A program made the position numbers and the translations under genes. Positions 6,829 to 13,021 of a stretch of 16,291 nucleotides of DNA are shown here, piece by piece. The notes under the pieces were generated by a model that did not search any database, had not been told where the DNA came from, and saw only the letters and a list, made by a program, of their open reading frames with translations. Numbering within the stretch: position 1 is the first letter of the stretch; the number at the start of each line of letters is the position of its first letter. The DNA is from Desulfobacteraceae bacterium (GTDB lineage Bacteria > Desulfobacterota > Desulfobacteria > Desulfobacterales > Desulfosalsimonadaceae): positions 1 to 16,291 of the forward strand of contig JAGXHH010000195.1 in assembly GCA_024636355.1 (NCBI GenBank). Direction: 5' to 3'.

Positions 6829-7698
6829 TTATTCTTCTTCGAGCCGGGCGCGGAGAAACTTCGACATCCGGCCGTCCGGCTCGATTTCGAGATAGATCAG
6901 CCAGTGTTCCCGGGCCGCACTCAGGTTGCCGAGTTTTTCCAGAACCATGCCGAGATTGCAGTGGGCGTCCGGAAATTCGGGATCTTCATAAAGCGCCTTA
7001 ATGTAAAAGAGCATGGCGTTTTCAGGCTCCCCTCGGTCGTCGAACATATTGGCCAGGTTGAAATTGGCTTCCACATGATCCGGATCGATACACAAGGCGC
7101 GGCGGTAGCAGTTTTCCGCCATTTCCAGATCTCCGGCCCTGAATCTGAGATTTCCCAGGTTGACGAAGGCGTCCGTATGCTCGGGATCCTCATCGATCAG
7201 GTCCTCATATTTCTTTTCGGCAAGTTTCCACTGGGCGTTGTCTTCATGTTCCAGTGCCTGAAAGAACAGATCGCCATCCAGATCCGTCGTAAGCGTTACC
7301 AGGGCAGCAGGTGCCGGCCTGATTTCCTGCTTTTCGAAATTCAACAGGATCTGCCCGTCGGAAGTAAACCGCTGGTTGTCTTTACCGACTATGATATCGT
7401 CGCCGACAATGGAGATTTTCAATTCCGTCAGCGGCTGTCCGGTCTGGGGCATACGTACTTTCAATTGCCTGATGCACTTGATGATTTTCTTTGTGGTTAC
7501 CCCCTTTGCCCGCAGGTCTTTTACCGTACGGAACGCAATCAGGGATTTGAAATCGAACCAGAGCCGCCCGTCTCGTTTTTCCGTCGCCGGAACCAGCCCG
7601 ATTTTGTCCCAATAGCGAATCTGTCCCTCCGATACCCCAATGAGCCGAGAGACTTCTTTCTGGGTATACATCCGTTTCAAGGCAATCGCCCTTTCCAT
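6829..7698 (-). CDS. MerR-family regulator with C-terminal TPR domain
   Basis: A 289-residue probable DNA-binding protein. The N-terminus is a MerR-type winged helix: YTQKEVSRLIGVSEGQIRYWDKIGLV (11-36), a wing with GRLWFDF (44-50), and a second helix pair with KDLRAKGVTTKKIIKCIRQL (60-79). A middle segment (90-135) of no recognised family follows, then three clear TPRs at about 175-206, 209-240 and 243-273, with a possible degenerate one at 141-172. The usual MerR dimer coiled coil and Cys effector site are absent, so TPR-mediated protein contact may replace small-ligand sensing. The start at 7698 has no clear Shine-Dalgarno; an alternative ATG at 7671 (residue 10) lies directly before the helix-turn-helix. 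It is divergent from the DUF3617 gene. Its target is unknown. Confidence 0.8.
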   Translation of the reverse strand: MERAIALKRMYTQKEVSRLIGVSEGQIRYWDKIGLVPATEKRDGRLWFDFKSLIAFRTVKDLRAKGVTTKKIIKCIRQLKVRMPQTGQPLTELKISIVGDDIIVGKDNQRFTSDGQILLNFEKQEIRPAPAALVTLTTDLDGDLFFQALEHEDNAQWKLAEKKYEDLIDEDPEHTDAFVNLGNLRFRAGDLEMAENCYRRALCIDPDHVEANFNLANMFDDRGEPENAMLFYIKALYEDPEFPDAHCNLGMVLEKLGNLSAAREHWLIYLEIEPDGRMSKFLRARLEEE

Positions 7699-7976
7699 GA
7701 ATCGTTTGGGAAAATCAAATAAAATCAGGAATTATTAGTCTTACTACAAGTATTATATTTTAAACGCTACTGTCAAGCAGGTGCGACAACATCTTCTCCC
7801 GGCAGGCAAAGGATTAAACAAAACACTATCATAAAATTCGAACCAAACGAACTTATCGGTTCATTTTTTTAAACTAAAATCGTATATAGATTCCTGACGA
7901 CAACCGGATGCACTCGTATATTCGAATGGCGGTCCGGCTTTTCAGAACCTGAAAAATTACAGAGAGGATTACAAAG

Positions 7977-8411
7977 ATGATGAAGATGAAGAAAGCTTTC
8001 CTGATTCTGCTTGCAATATCGACGCTACTGATCCTGGGGGGTCCGGCATCGGCGGTGAACATGGAGGCCGGCAAATGGGAGATCACTTCCCGGGTGGAAA
8101 TGCCCGGCATGCCCATGCAGATGCCCCCGATGACCAGCGTTCAATGTTTGACCCAGGATGAGCCGGCTCCTTCGAATCCGACTGCGGCCGACAACTCGGA
8201 CTGCAGCATCGCCGATATGAAAACCGACGGAAATACCGTTTCATGGAAAATGAAATGCAACGCCGAAGGACAGAAGGTCATGATCGAAGGCAAGATCACA
8301 TATGCCGGCACCACATTCGAAGGCGTGATGACCACTCTTATGGACCAGGACGGGGAAACCATGGAAATAAAAACCATCATGAACGGAAAGCGACTCGGAA
8401 ACTGCGAGTAA
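7977..8411 (+). CDS. DUF3617 family secreted protein
   Basis: A 144-residue exported protein. Residues 1-26 form a signal peptide: KMKK, a hydrophobic stretch FLILLAISTLLIL, then PASA with probable cleavage after Ala26. The mature part begins MEAGKWEITSRVEMPGMPMQMPP and contains QCLT, DCSI, SWKMKC and a terminal GNCE; the tryptophan start, the Met/Pro-rich loop and four cysteines are typical of DUF3617. The cysteines could form two disulfides in the periplasm. No function is established for the family. An AGAGAGG Shine-Dalgarno nine bases before the first ATG supports the start. The 278 bases before it are shared with the divergent MerR-TPR gene, so that regulator might control it (inference only). 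Confidence 0.85.
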   Translation: MMKMKKAFLILLAISTLLILGGPASAVNMEAGKWEITSRVEMPGMPMQMPPMTSVQCLTQDEPAPSNPTAADNSDCSIADMKTDGNTVSWKMKCNAEGQKVMIEGKITYAGTTFEGVMTTLMDQDGETMEIKTIMNGKRLGNCE

Positions 8412-8466
8412 CACCGCGAGAGCGATCGCTGCAAACAGTTAAAGGTCATGAAGGAGATTGAATATC

Positions 8467-8549
8467 TTCTCGCAGAGACGCTGAGAGCGCAGAGGGATTC
8501 TCTGCGTCCTCAGCGTCTCTGCGAGAGAAATCATTTACTGGAGTTTTCG
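8467..8549 (+). repeat. 83-nt hairpin element, copy 2
   Basis: TCTCGCAGAGACGCTGAG (8468-8485) pairs perfectly with 8509-8526. The inner GCGCAGAG / CTCTGCGT continues the stem to a small GGATT-containing loop. The stem is followed by a tail ending ACTGGAGTTTTCG (8537-8549). It is the same length as, and opposite in orientation to, the copy at 2098-2180. It lies 55 bases after the DUF3617 stop. The 394-base gap 8412-8805 also holds a hexamer array, a bipartite motif and the fadR promoter. Confidence 0.8.
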
Positions 8550-8550
8550 A

Positions 8551-8571
8551 TCGAAATCGAAATCGAAATCG
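8551..8571 (+). repeat. TCGAAA hexamer array
   Basis: Three tandem TCGAAA units and a final TCG follow the 83-nt element. It belongs to the same style of six-base-phased, TCG/ACG-containing arrays seen at 12848-12887, 14664-14737 and 14847-14897. Confidence 0.65.
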
Positions 8572-8620
8572 CTCAATGGATCAAAGTTTTTCACTGAAGT
8601 AAACCGGATATCCATAAAAA

Positions 8621-8639
8621 CTTTTTACGCGAGCATCAA
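8621..8639 (+). repeat. CTTTTTACG-N4-CATCAA motif, copy 3
   Basis: CTTTTTACG, CGAG, CATCAA. It lies about 100 bases upstream of the fadR promoter. It matches copy 1 except in the four spacer bases. Confidence 0.6.
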
Positions 8640-8717
8640 AACTCCTCCTGCCCGTTATCCTAATTTCACAATTAAACCCGAAAACATTCACTGACGGCGA
8701 ATAGGTTCCTGCAAAAA

Positions 8718-8741
8718 TTGGGTTGACAACGACGAACCCAA
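8718..8741. promoter_or_regulatory. 7-bp inverted repeat over the fadR -35 region
   Basis: TTGGGTT (8718-8724) and AACCCAA (8735-8741) are perfect inverted repeats with a ten-base spacer. They overlap the TTGACA -35 hexamer, and the right arm abuts the FadR-type operator. This may be a second regulator site; the protein is unknown. Confidence 0.45.
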
Positions 8742-8751
8742 CTGGTATGAC
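8723..8751 (+). promoter_or_regulatory. Sigma70-type promoter of fadR-agpS-glpD
   Basis: A consensus -35 TTGACA (8723-8728), a 17-base spacer and TATGAC (8746-8751) as -10 (4/6 match). Transcription would start near 8758, giving a leader of about 48 bases before the regulator's ATG at 8806. Confidence 0.6.
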
Positions 8752-8756
8752 CTCTT
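8740..8756 (+). promoter_or_regulatory. FadR-type operator overlapping the -10
   Basis: AACTGGTATGACCTCTT matches 13 of 16 defined positions of the FadR consensus as I recall it (AACTGGTCNGACCAGTT). The core CTGGTANGACC agrees with the E. coli fadB operator from memory. It covers the -10 hexamer, so binding would block RNA polymerase. A nearby TACCA (8756-8760) also mirrors TGGTA (8743-8747). The downstream gene encodes a FadR with conserved DNA-contact residues, which supports autoregulation. Confidence 0.6.
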
Positions 8757-8805
8757 ACCAATAACGCCCTTATTATTTCTTTTCCAATCCGGGAAAACTA
8801 TCGAC

Positions 8806-9564
8806 ATGAAAAACCCGAATGCCCCAAAAAGCCAACCGTTCCGGCCGGCACAGCATACGGAACAGCAATTGATTACCGCCATACTCGATGGCACCTATCC
8901 GCCGGGCTCATCCCTTCCGGCTGAGCGCATGCTTGCCGAACAGTTCGGCGTTACACGGCCGACCATCCGGGAGGCGCTCCAGCGGCTTGCCAACGAAGGC
9001 TGGATCTCCATTCGGCACGGCAAAGCCACCGAAGTCAATGATTTCTGGCAGACCGGCGGGCTCCGTCTGCTGGGAACCCTTGTTAAATATGGGGAGCATC
9101 TTCCGGAAAGCCTTATCCTGCATTTGCTTGATTTCCGAATCATCATGCTTCCCCCGGTGGCCGTTTACGCGGTGCAGCACGCTCCCGAAAAAATACGGGA
9201 GCATCTCGCAGGACGCCACAACCTGCTGCAAACGGCTGAAGCGTATACCGATTTTGACTGGGAATTTCAGCTGCTATTGGCAAAACGTGCGGGAAATCCA
9301 ATATTCCCCTTGATTTTAAACGATTTCAAATCGGTCTTTACCACCATGGGCCGGTTCTATTTCAGCCATGCGACCGGCCGCAAGGCTTCGGCCAACTATT
9401 ACGAAGCGTTTGCAGCCGCTCTCGATCATCCCGAACGAATCGAACAGGTGGTACGAGACGCGATGTCCGCAAGTATCGCCATTTGGAAACAGATCAACCC
9501 GGCAATCATTAATCCGGAAACCAAGGAGAAGACCGATGCAACGATGGAACGGATGGGGAGATGA
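8806..9564 (+). CDS. fadR: FadR-like GntR-family regulator of fatty-acid or lipid genes
   Basis: A 252-residue regulator that aligns with E. coli FadR over the whole DNA-binding domain: LPAERMLAEQFGVTRPTIREALQRLANEGW (37-66), then HGKATEVNDFW (71-81), which matches HGKPTKVNNFW of E. coli. The residues I recall as contacting DNA there (R35, R45, R49, H65) correspond to R41, R51, R55 and H71. The all-helical C-terminal domain (about 85-235) matches in segments such as GNPIFPLILNDFKSVFTTMGRFYFS, which suggests long-chain acyl-CoA as ligand. The Shine-Dalgarno is weak. A FadR-type operator covers its promoter. Its 3' end overlaps the ether-lipid gene agpS by 29 bases, so its likely targets are lipid genes here and elsewhere. 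Confidence 0.85.
   Translation: MKNPNAPKSQPFRPAQHTEQQLITAILDGTYPPGSSLPAERMLAEQFGVTRPTIREALQRLANEGWISIRHGKATEVNDFWQTGGLRLLGTLVKYGEHLPESLILHLLDFRIIMLPPVAVYAVQHAPEKIREHLAGRHNLLQTAEAYTDFDWEFQLLLAKRAGNPIFPLILNDFKSVFTTMGRFYFSHATGRKASANYYEAFAAALDHPERIEQVVRDAMSASIAIWKQINPAIINPETKEKTDATMERMGR
9523..9528 (+). promoter_or_regulatory. Ribosome binding site of agpS inside fadR
   Basis: AAGGAG lies seven bases before the ATG at 9536, within the last codons of fadR. It fixes the AGPS start and rejects the longer open frame from 9368. Confidence 0.75.
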
Positions 9565-11134
9565 ACGTATCGAGAAGCCGCTGCCGAAACAGGCCGAAAC
9601 GCTTCTCGAACAGCTCGTGGGGCCCGGCACCCCCCCGGTAAATGTGTCACTGGAGAAAATGCTCGGAAACGTCCCGGAAGCGAACCTGCCGGAACCGTCC
9701 GGCAACATTTCCACCGCTGCCAGGGACCGCTTCGAACACGCCCACGGGCAGAGCATGCCGGACTGGGTTGCCATGCGATTCGGCACATTGAAACGGTTTC
9801 CCGATGCGGTCGCCTATCCGACATCGGAATCGGAAGTGGAAGACGTTTTCACCTTTGCCGATAAACAGAAAATGATCGTCATTCCCTATGGCGGCGGCAC
9901 CAGCGTGGTCGGGCACCTTGACGTGCCCGAAACCGATGCGCCGGTCCTGAGCCTCTCCCTGGAGCGGCTAAACGGGCTGATCGAATTCGACCACCACAAC
10001 CGGCTGGCCACATTCGGCGCCGGAGTCAAAGGGCCGGATCTCGAAGCCGCCCTGCGGGCGAACGGCTATACCCTGGGCCATTATCCCCAGTCATATGATT
10101 ACTCGACTCTCGGCGGCTGGGTGGTGACCCGGTCGAGCGGCCAGCAGTCCTTGTACTATGGTCGCATAGAGGAGATGTTTGCTTCCGGTACGGCTTTGAC
10201 ACCCAGGGGGAAAATCGAATTTCCGCCCTACCCGGCCTCTGCTGCCGGCCCGGACCTGCGCCAGATCCTTCTCGGCTCGGAAGGCCGGATGGGTGTGCTC
10301 ACCCGGGCAACCGTCCGGATAAAACGTATCCCCGAAAAAGATGACGTCTACGGTGTCTTTTTCCCGACCTGGGAGGCGGCCGTTCATGCCGTGCGCGAGC
10401 TCGTCGCAGCGGACCTTCCCCTTTCCATGATCCGGACAAGCAACCCGAATGAGACCTATACCAACCTGTTCCTGGCCGGTCATGAAACCCAGATTGATCT
10501 GCTGAAACGTTACCTTCGGATGCGGGGCTTATACGATGCGGTCTTCTGCATGACACTTATCGGGTTTATCGGGCCGAGCCGACAGGTCGCTGCCGGCAAA
10601 CAGCAGGCCCGCCGCATCATCCGCAAATACAAAGGGGTCACCGTCGGAAAATCCATGGGAGATGCCTGGAAGAAAAATCGCTTCCTCGCCCCTTATCTGC
10701 GAAACACGTTGTGGGACAAGGGGTACGCCGTCGACACCCTGGAAACCGCCACCACCTGGAACAAAGTAACCCCGACCATGAAGGCCATCGAGTCGGCCAT
10801 CGCCAATGCCCTGGAAGAATATGGCGAAACCGTGCATGTCTTCACACACCTGTCGCATGTCTATTCCAGTGGATCGAGCATCTACACCACCTACCTGTTC
10901 CGTATCGCCGACACGCCGGAAGAAACGATGGAGAGATGGCGCAAGATTAAAGCGTCGGCCAGTAGAGAAATCGTCCGGGCCGGCGGCACGATCAGCCATC
11001 AGCATGGCGTCGGCACCGACCATCGGCAATACCTGGCGGCGGAAAAAGGCGAACTGGGCATCGATATGTTGAAAAACATCTTTTCCCATATCGACCCCCA
11101 GCAGCGCATGAACCCGGGCAAACTGATCGAATAA
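9536..11134 (+). CDS. agpS: Alkyldihydroxyacetonephosphate synthase (AGPS) homologue
   Basis: FAD enzyme that in eukaryotes swaps the acyl group of 1-acyl-DHAP for a fatty alcohol, forming the ether bond of ether lipids. The 532-residue protein begins [10 protein letters not shown], like the RWNGWG start of the AGPS core. It has the VAO/PCMH FAD motif PYGGGTSV (117-124), [22 protein letters not shown] (181-202) matching human [30 protein letters not shown] (248-255), a SIYTTYLF segment with Tyr450 at the position of the catalytic Tyr (human Y578), and SHQHGVG (487-493) for the human HHHGVG loop. [20 protein letters not shown] is the usual C-terminus. No peroxisomal-type leader is present. It overlaps fadR by 29 bases and glpD follows after 11 bases, so this is an operon. 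A related FAD-linked oxidase with another substrate remains possible. Confidence 0.85.
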   Translation: [532 protein letters not shown]

Positions 11135-11145
11135 AGGAAACTCCC

Positions 11146-12699
11146 ATGACTCTCCAATCCATAAGGGACCGCTATGACCTGATCGTTATCGGCGGCGGGA
11201 TCACCGGGGCCGGCATTTTAAGGGAAGCCGTCCGTATGGGGCTCGATGCACTGATGCTCGAAAAAAAGGATTTCGCCTGGGGCACTTCCAGCCGTTCCTC
11301 CAAGCTGGTCCACGGCGGTCTGCGGTACCTGAAAGAAGGCCGGCTGCACCTGACGTATGAATCGGTCACCCAGCGGCAGCGGCTCCTTGCAGAAGCCCCG
11401 GGACTGGTCGAGGAACTCGGGTTTCTCGTGCCGATCTATGATGGCATCGGCCCGGGACGCAACGCCCTTGCCGCGGGACTGACACTTTATGACCTGATGG
11501 CCCGCCACCGCTACCACCAGTATTACGACTGCTCTGCATTTTCCTGTATGGTTCCCCGGTTGAACACCGACGGCCTTTCAGGGGGATACCGGTTTATGGA
11601 CGCCCAGGTCGATGACGCCCGGCTCGTTCAGCGCCTGATTAACGAGGCGATCGGTAATGGCGGTGCGGCGCTCAATTACACAGGGGTTTCAGAAATCCTT
11701 CGGGATGACGCTGGCAATGTCTCGGGAGTGGTCGCCGAAGACACGGAAACAGGTGAACGCTGCAACATTTCCACCCTATGCGTAATCAACGCCACCGGTT
11801 CCTGGGCGGAAACCCTGCACGCATCTCCCGAAGCCGGTCTTCATCTGCGCCCGCTGCGCGGCAGCCACCTGATGATTCCCGCCTGGCGGCTTCCGCTGTT
11901 CCAGGCGGTCACCCTGATGCACCCCGACGACGGGCGCCCCCTGTTTATCATCCCCTGGGAAGGGGCGTTGATGCTCGGAACCACGGACATCGATCACGGC
12001 TCTGATATCTCCGGCGACATTGTGACGAGCCGGGAAGAGGCGGATTATATGATCACCTGCCTGGAAGCATATTTTCCCGCAGCTGAAATCAGCCTCAAAG
12101 ATTGTATCTCGTCGTTTGCCGGCATCCGGCCGGTACTGAGCAAAGGGGAAAAAGATCCTTCTAAGGAATCACGTGAACACGTGGTCTGGCGCAAACAGGG
12201 ACTGGTGACCGTGACGGGAGGGAAAATGACCACTTTCCGCACCCTGGCCGCCGATGCACTAAAAGCGGCATCCAGACATCTTCCGGCAAATGCCCGACTG
12301 CGAACCGAAGAACCGGCCTTCCAACCGGTGCCCGCCCTGCCTTCCTGTGGAAAATCACTTTCCGCCTCTCAAATGCGCCGGCTTTACGGACGGTACGGCA
12401 TGCGGGCAAGAAGTATAATCGATACCGCGAATTCAAAAGACCTGGAATTCATACCGGGCACCTTCACCTTGTGGGCTGAACTGCCGGTGCTGGCGAAAAC
12501 CGAACAGATCCGGCATCTTTCCGATCTGCTGCTGCGCCGTGTCCGCATCGGCCTGCTGGCACCCGAAGGCGGCCGTGAGCACCTCGACCGGATCCAGACC
12601 CTTTGCGAATCGGGACTCGACTGGGATAGCGACCGGTGGAAAATCGAGCGAAAGATGTACACCGAGCACTGGGAGCATGCGCATCGCGTACCGCAATAG
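11146..12699 (+). CDS. glpD: FAD-dependent glycerol-3-phosphate dehydrogenase
   Basis: Oxidises sn-glycerol-3-phosphate to DHAP and passes electrons to quinone at the inner face of the membrane. The 517-residue protein has the Rossmann motif DLIVIGGGITGAGI (11-24), the family signature SSKLVHGGLRYL (51-62), PLRGSHLMIP, a FAGIRPVLS segment and VTGGKMTTFRTLA near residue 360, then the C-terminal cap. Length is close to E. coli GlpD (501). A Shine-Dalgarno AAGGAAA precedes the ATG. It is 11 bases from agpS. In that company its DHAP product could feed the acyl-DHAP pool for ether-lipid synthesis, or it could work on the glycerol backbone released from lipids. An alkyl- or acyl-substituted G3P substrate cannot be excluded. 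Confidence 0.88.
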   Translation: MTLQSIRDRYDLIVIGGGITGAGILREAVRMGLDALMLEKKDFAWGTSSRSSKLVHGGLRYLKEGRLHLTYESVTQRQRLLAEAPGLVEELGFLVPIYDGIGPGRNALAAGLTLYDLMARHRYHQYYDCSAFSCMVPRLNTDGLSGGYRFMDAQVDDARLVQRLINEAIGNGGAALNYTGVSEILRDDAGNVSGVVAEDTETGERCNISTLCVINATGSWAETLHASPEAGLHLRPLRGSHLMIPAWRLPLFQAVTLMHPDDGRPLFIIPWEGALMLGTTDIDHGSDISGDIVTSREEADYMITCLEAYFPAAEISLKDCISSFAGIRPVLSKGEKDPSKESREHVVWRKQGLVTVTGGKMTTFRTLAADALKAASRHLPANARLRTEEPAFQPVPALPSCGKSLSASQMRRLYGRYGMRARSIIDTANSKDLEFIPGTFTLWAELPVLAKTEQIRHLSDLLLRRVRIGLLAPEGGREHLDRIQTLCESGLDWDSDRWKIERKMYTEHWEHAHRVPQ

Positions 12700-12733
12700 G
12701 ATTTCCGGTCAAAGGCGGGGAGCGGTTTTGCAG

Positions 12734-12753
12734 GTCGGGATTCACATCCCGAC
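12734..12753. repeat. Perfect 8-bp hairpin downstream of glpD
   Basis: GTCGGGAT and ATCCCGAC around TCAC. It lies 34 bases after the glpD stop and could stabilise the mRNA 3' end; no T-run follows at once, so it is not a clear terminator. It opens the 322-base gene-free gap 12700-13021, which otherwise holds the repeats listed below. Confidence 0.6.
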
Positions 12754-12790
12754 GCTCACTTCCTTTTGGGAGCGGGGCTCGTCGGGAAAC

Positions 12791-12826
12791 GATTAACCCG
12801 ATTAGCCCTGTTAAACCGATTAAAAA
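12791..12826 (+). repeat. Degenerate 9-bp tandem repeat, four units
   Basis: GATTAACCC, GATTAGCCC, TGTTAAACC and GATTAAAAA follow one another. Non-coding; another short-period array in this gap. Confidence 0.5.
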
Positions 12827-12847
12827 TCAAAACCCAAGGTCCTAAAG

Positions 12848-12887
12848 CCGTGCACGTGCACGAGCACGTGTACGTTCACGTGCACGG
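12848..12887. repeat. 40-bp near-palindrome of ACG hexamers
   Basis: From 12852 the sequence is six hexamers of the form NNACGN (GCACGT, GCACGA, GCACGT, GTACGT, TCACGT, GCACGG), and the whole block is almost self-complementary, with ends CCGTGCACGTG and CACGTGCACGG. It lies 134 bases before the FGGY kinase start. Confidence 0.7.
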
Positions 12888-12974
12888 AAAACCTTTGATA
12901 TGCTATCATTGATCATAGCGCATCGGCTGCCACCGGAAATCTGACCGGTTTCCATGCACATGTTGCCACAACCG

Positions 12975-12992
12975 CTTTTTAGGATTCATCAA
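12975..12992 (+). repeat. CTTTTTACG-N4-CATCAA motif, copy 4 (one base lost)
   Basis: CTTTTTA, GGATT, CATCAA: the same as copy 2 except for the missing C and one fewer T. It ends 29 bases before the FGGY kinase ATG, in the presumed leader or promoter region. Confidence 0.5.
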
Positions 12993-13021
12993 ACGAAGAC
13001 CTACTCCATAGGGGGAAACGA

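Noticed and set aside
6772..7722. 316-residue plus-strand open frame
   Set aside because: It is the antisense shadow of the MerR-TPR gene, whose product has recognisable domains.
7752..7776. Minus-strand promoter TTGACA (7776-7771) with TATAAT (7757-7752) for the MerR-TPR gene
   Set aside because: Both hexamers are perfect but the spacer is only 13 bases, against the usual 17 or the 19-20 of MerR-type promoters. It could still mark the promoter zone.
7840..7870. GAACC...GGTTC followed by a T-run as a terminator
   Set aside because: No plus-strand gene lies upstream for it to terminate and the stem is only five pairs.
9368..9535. Longer start for AGPS
   Set aside because: It lies wholly within fadR; the ATG at 9536 follows AAGGAG and gives the expected RWNGWG start.
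12848..12887. CACGTG boxes as regulator sites
   Set aside because: They arise from the hexamer array itself and from its palindromic symmetry.
12936..12952. Minus-strand FadR-like half-site (ACCGGTCAGATT) before the FGGY kinase
   Set aside because: Only one half resembles the consensus, about 9 of 16 positions match, and no promoter is seen around it.
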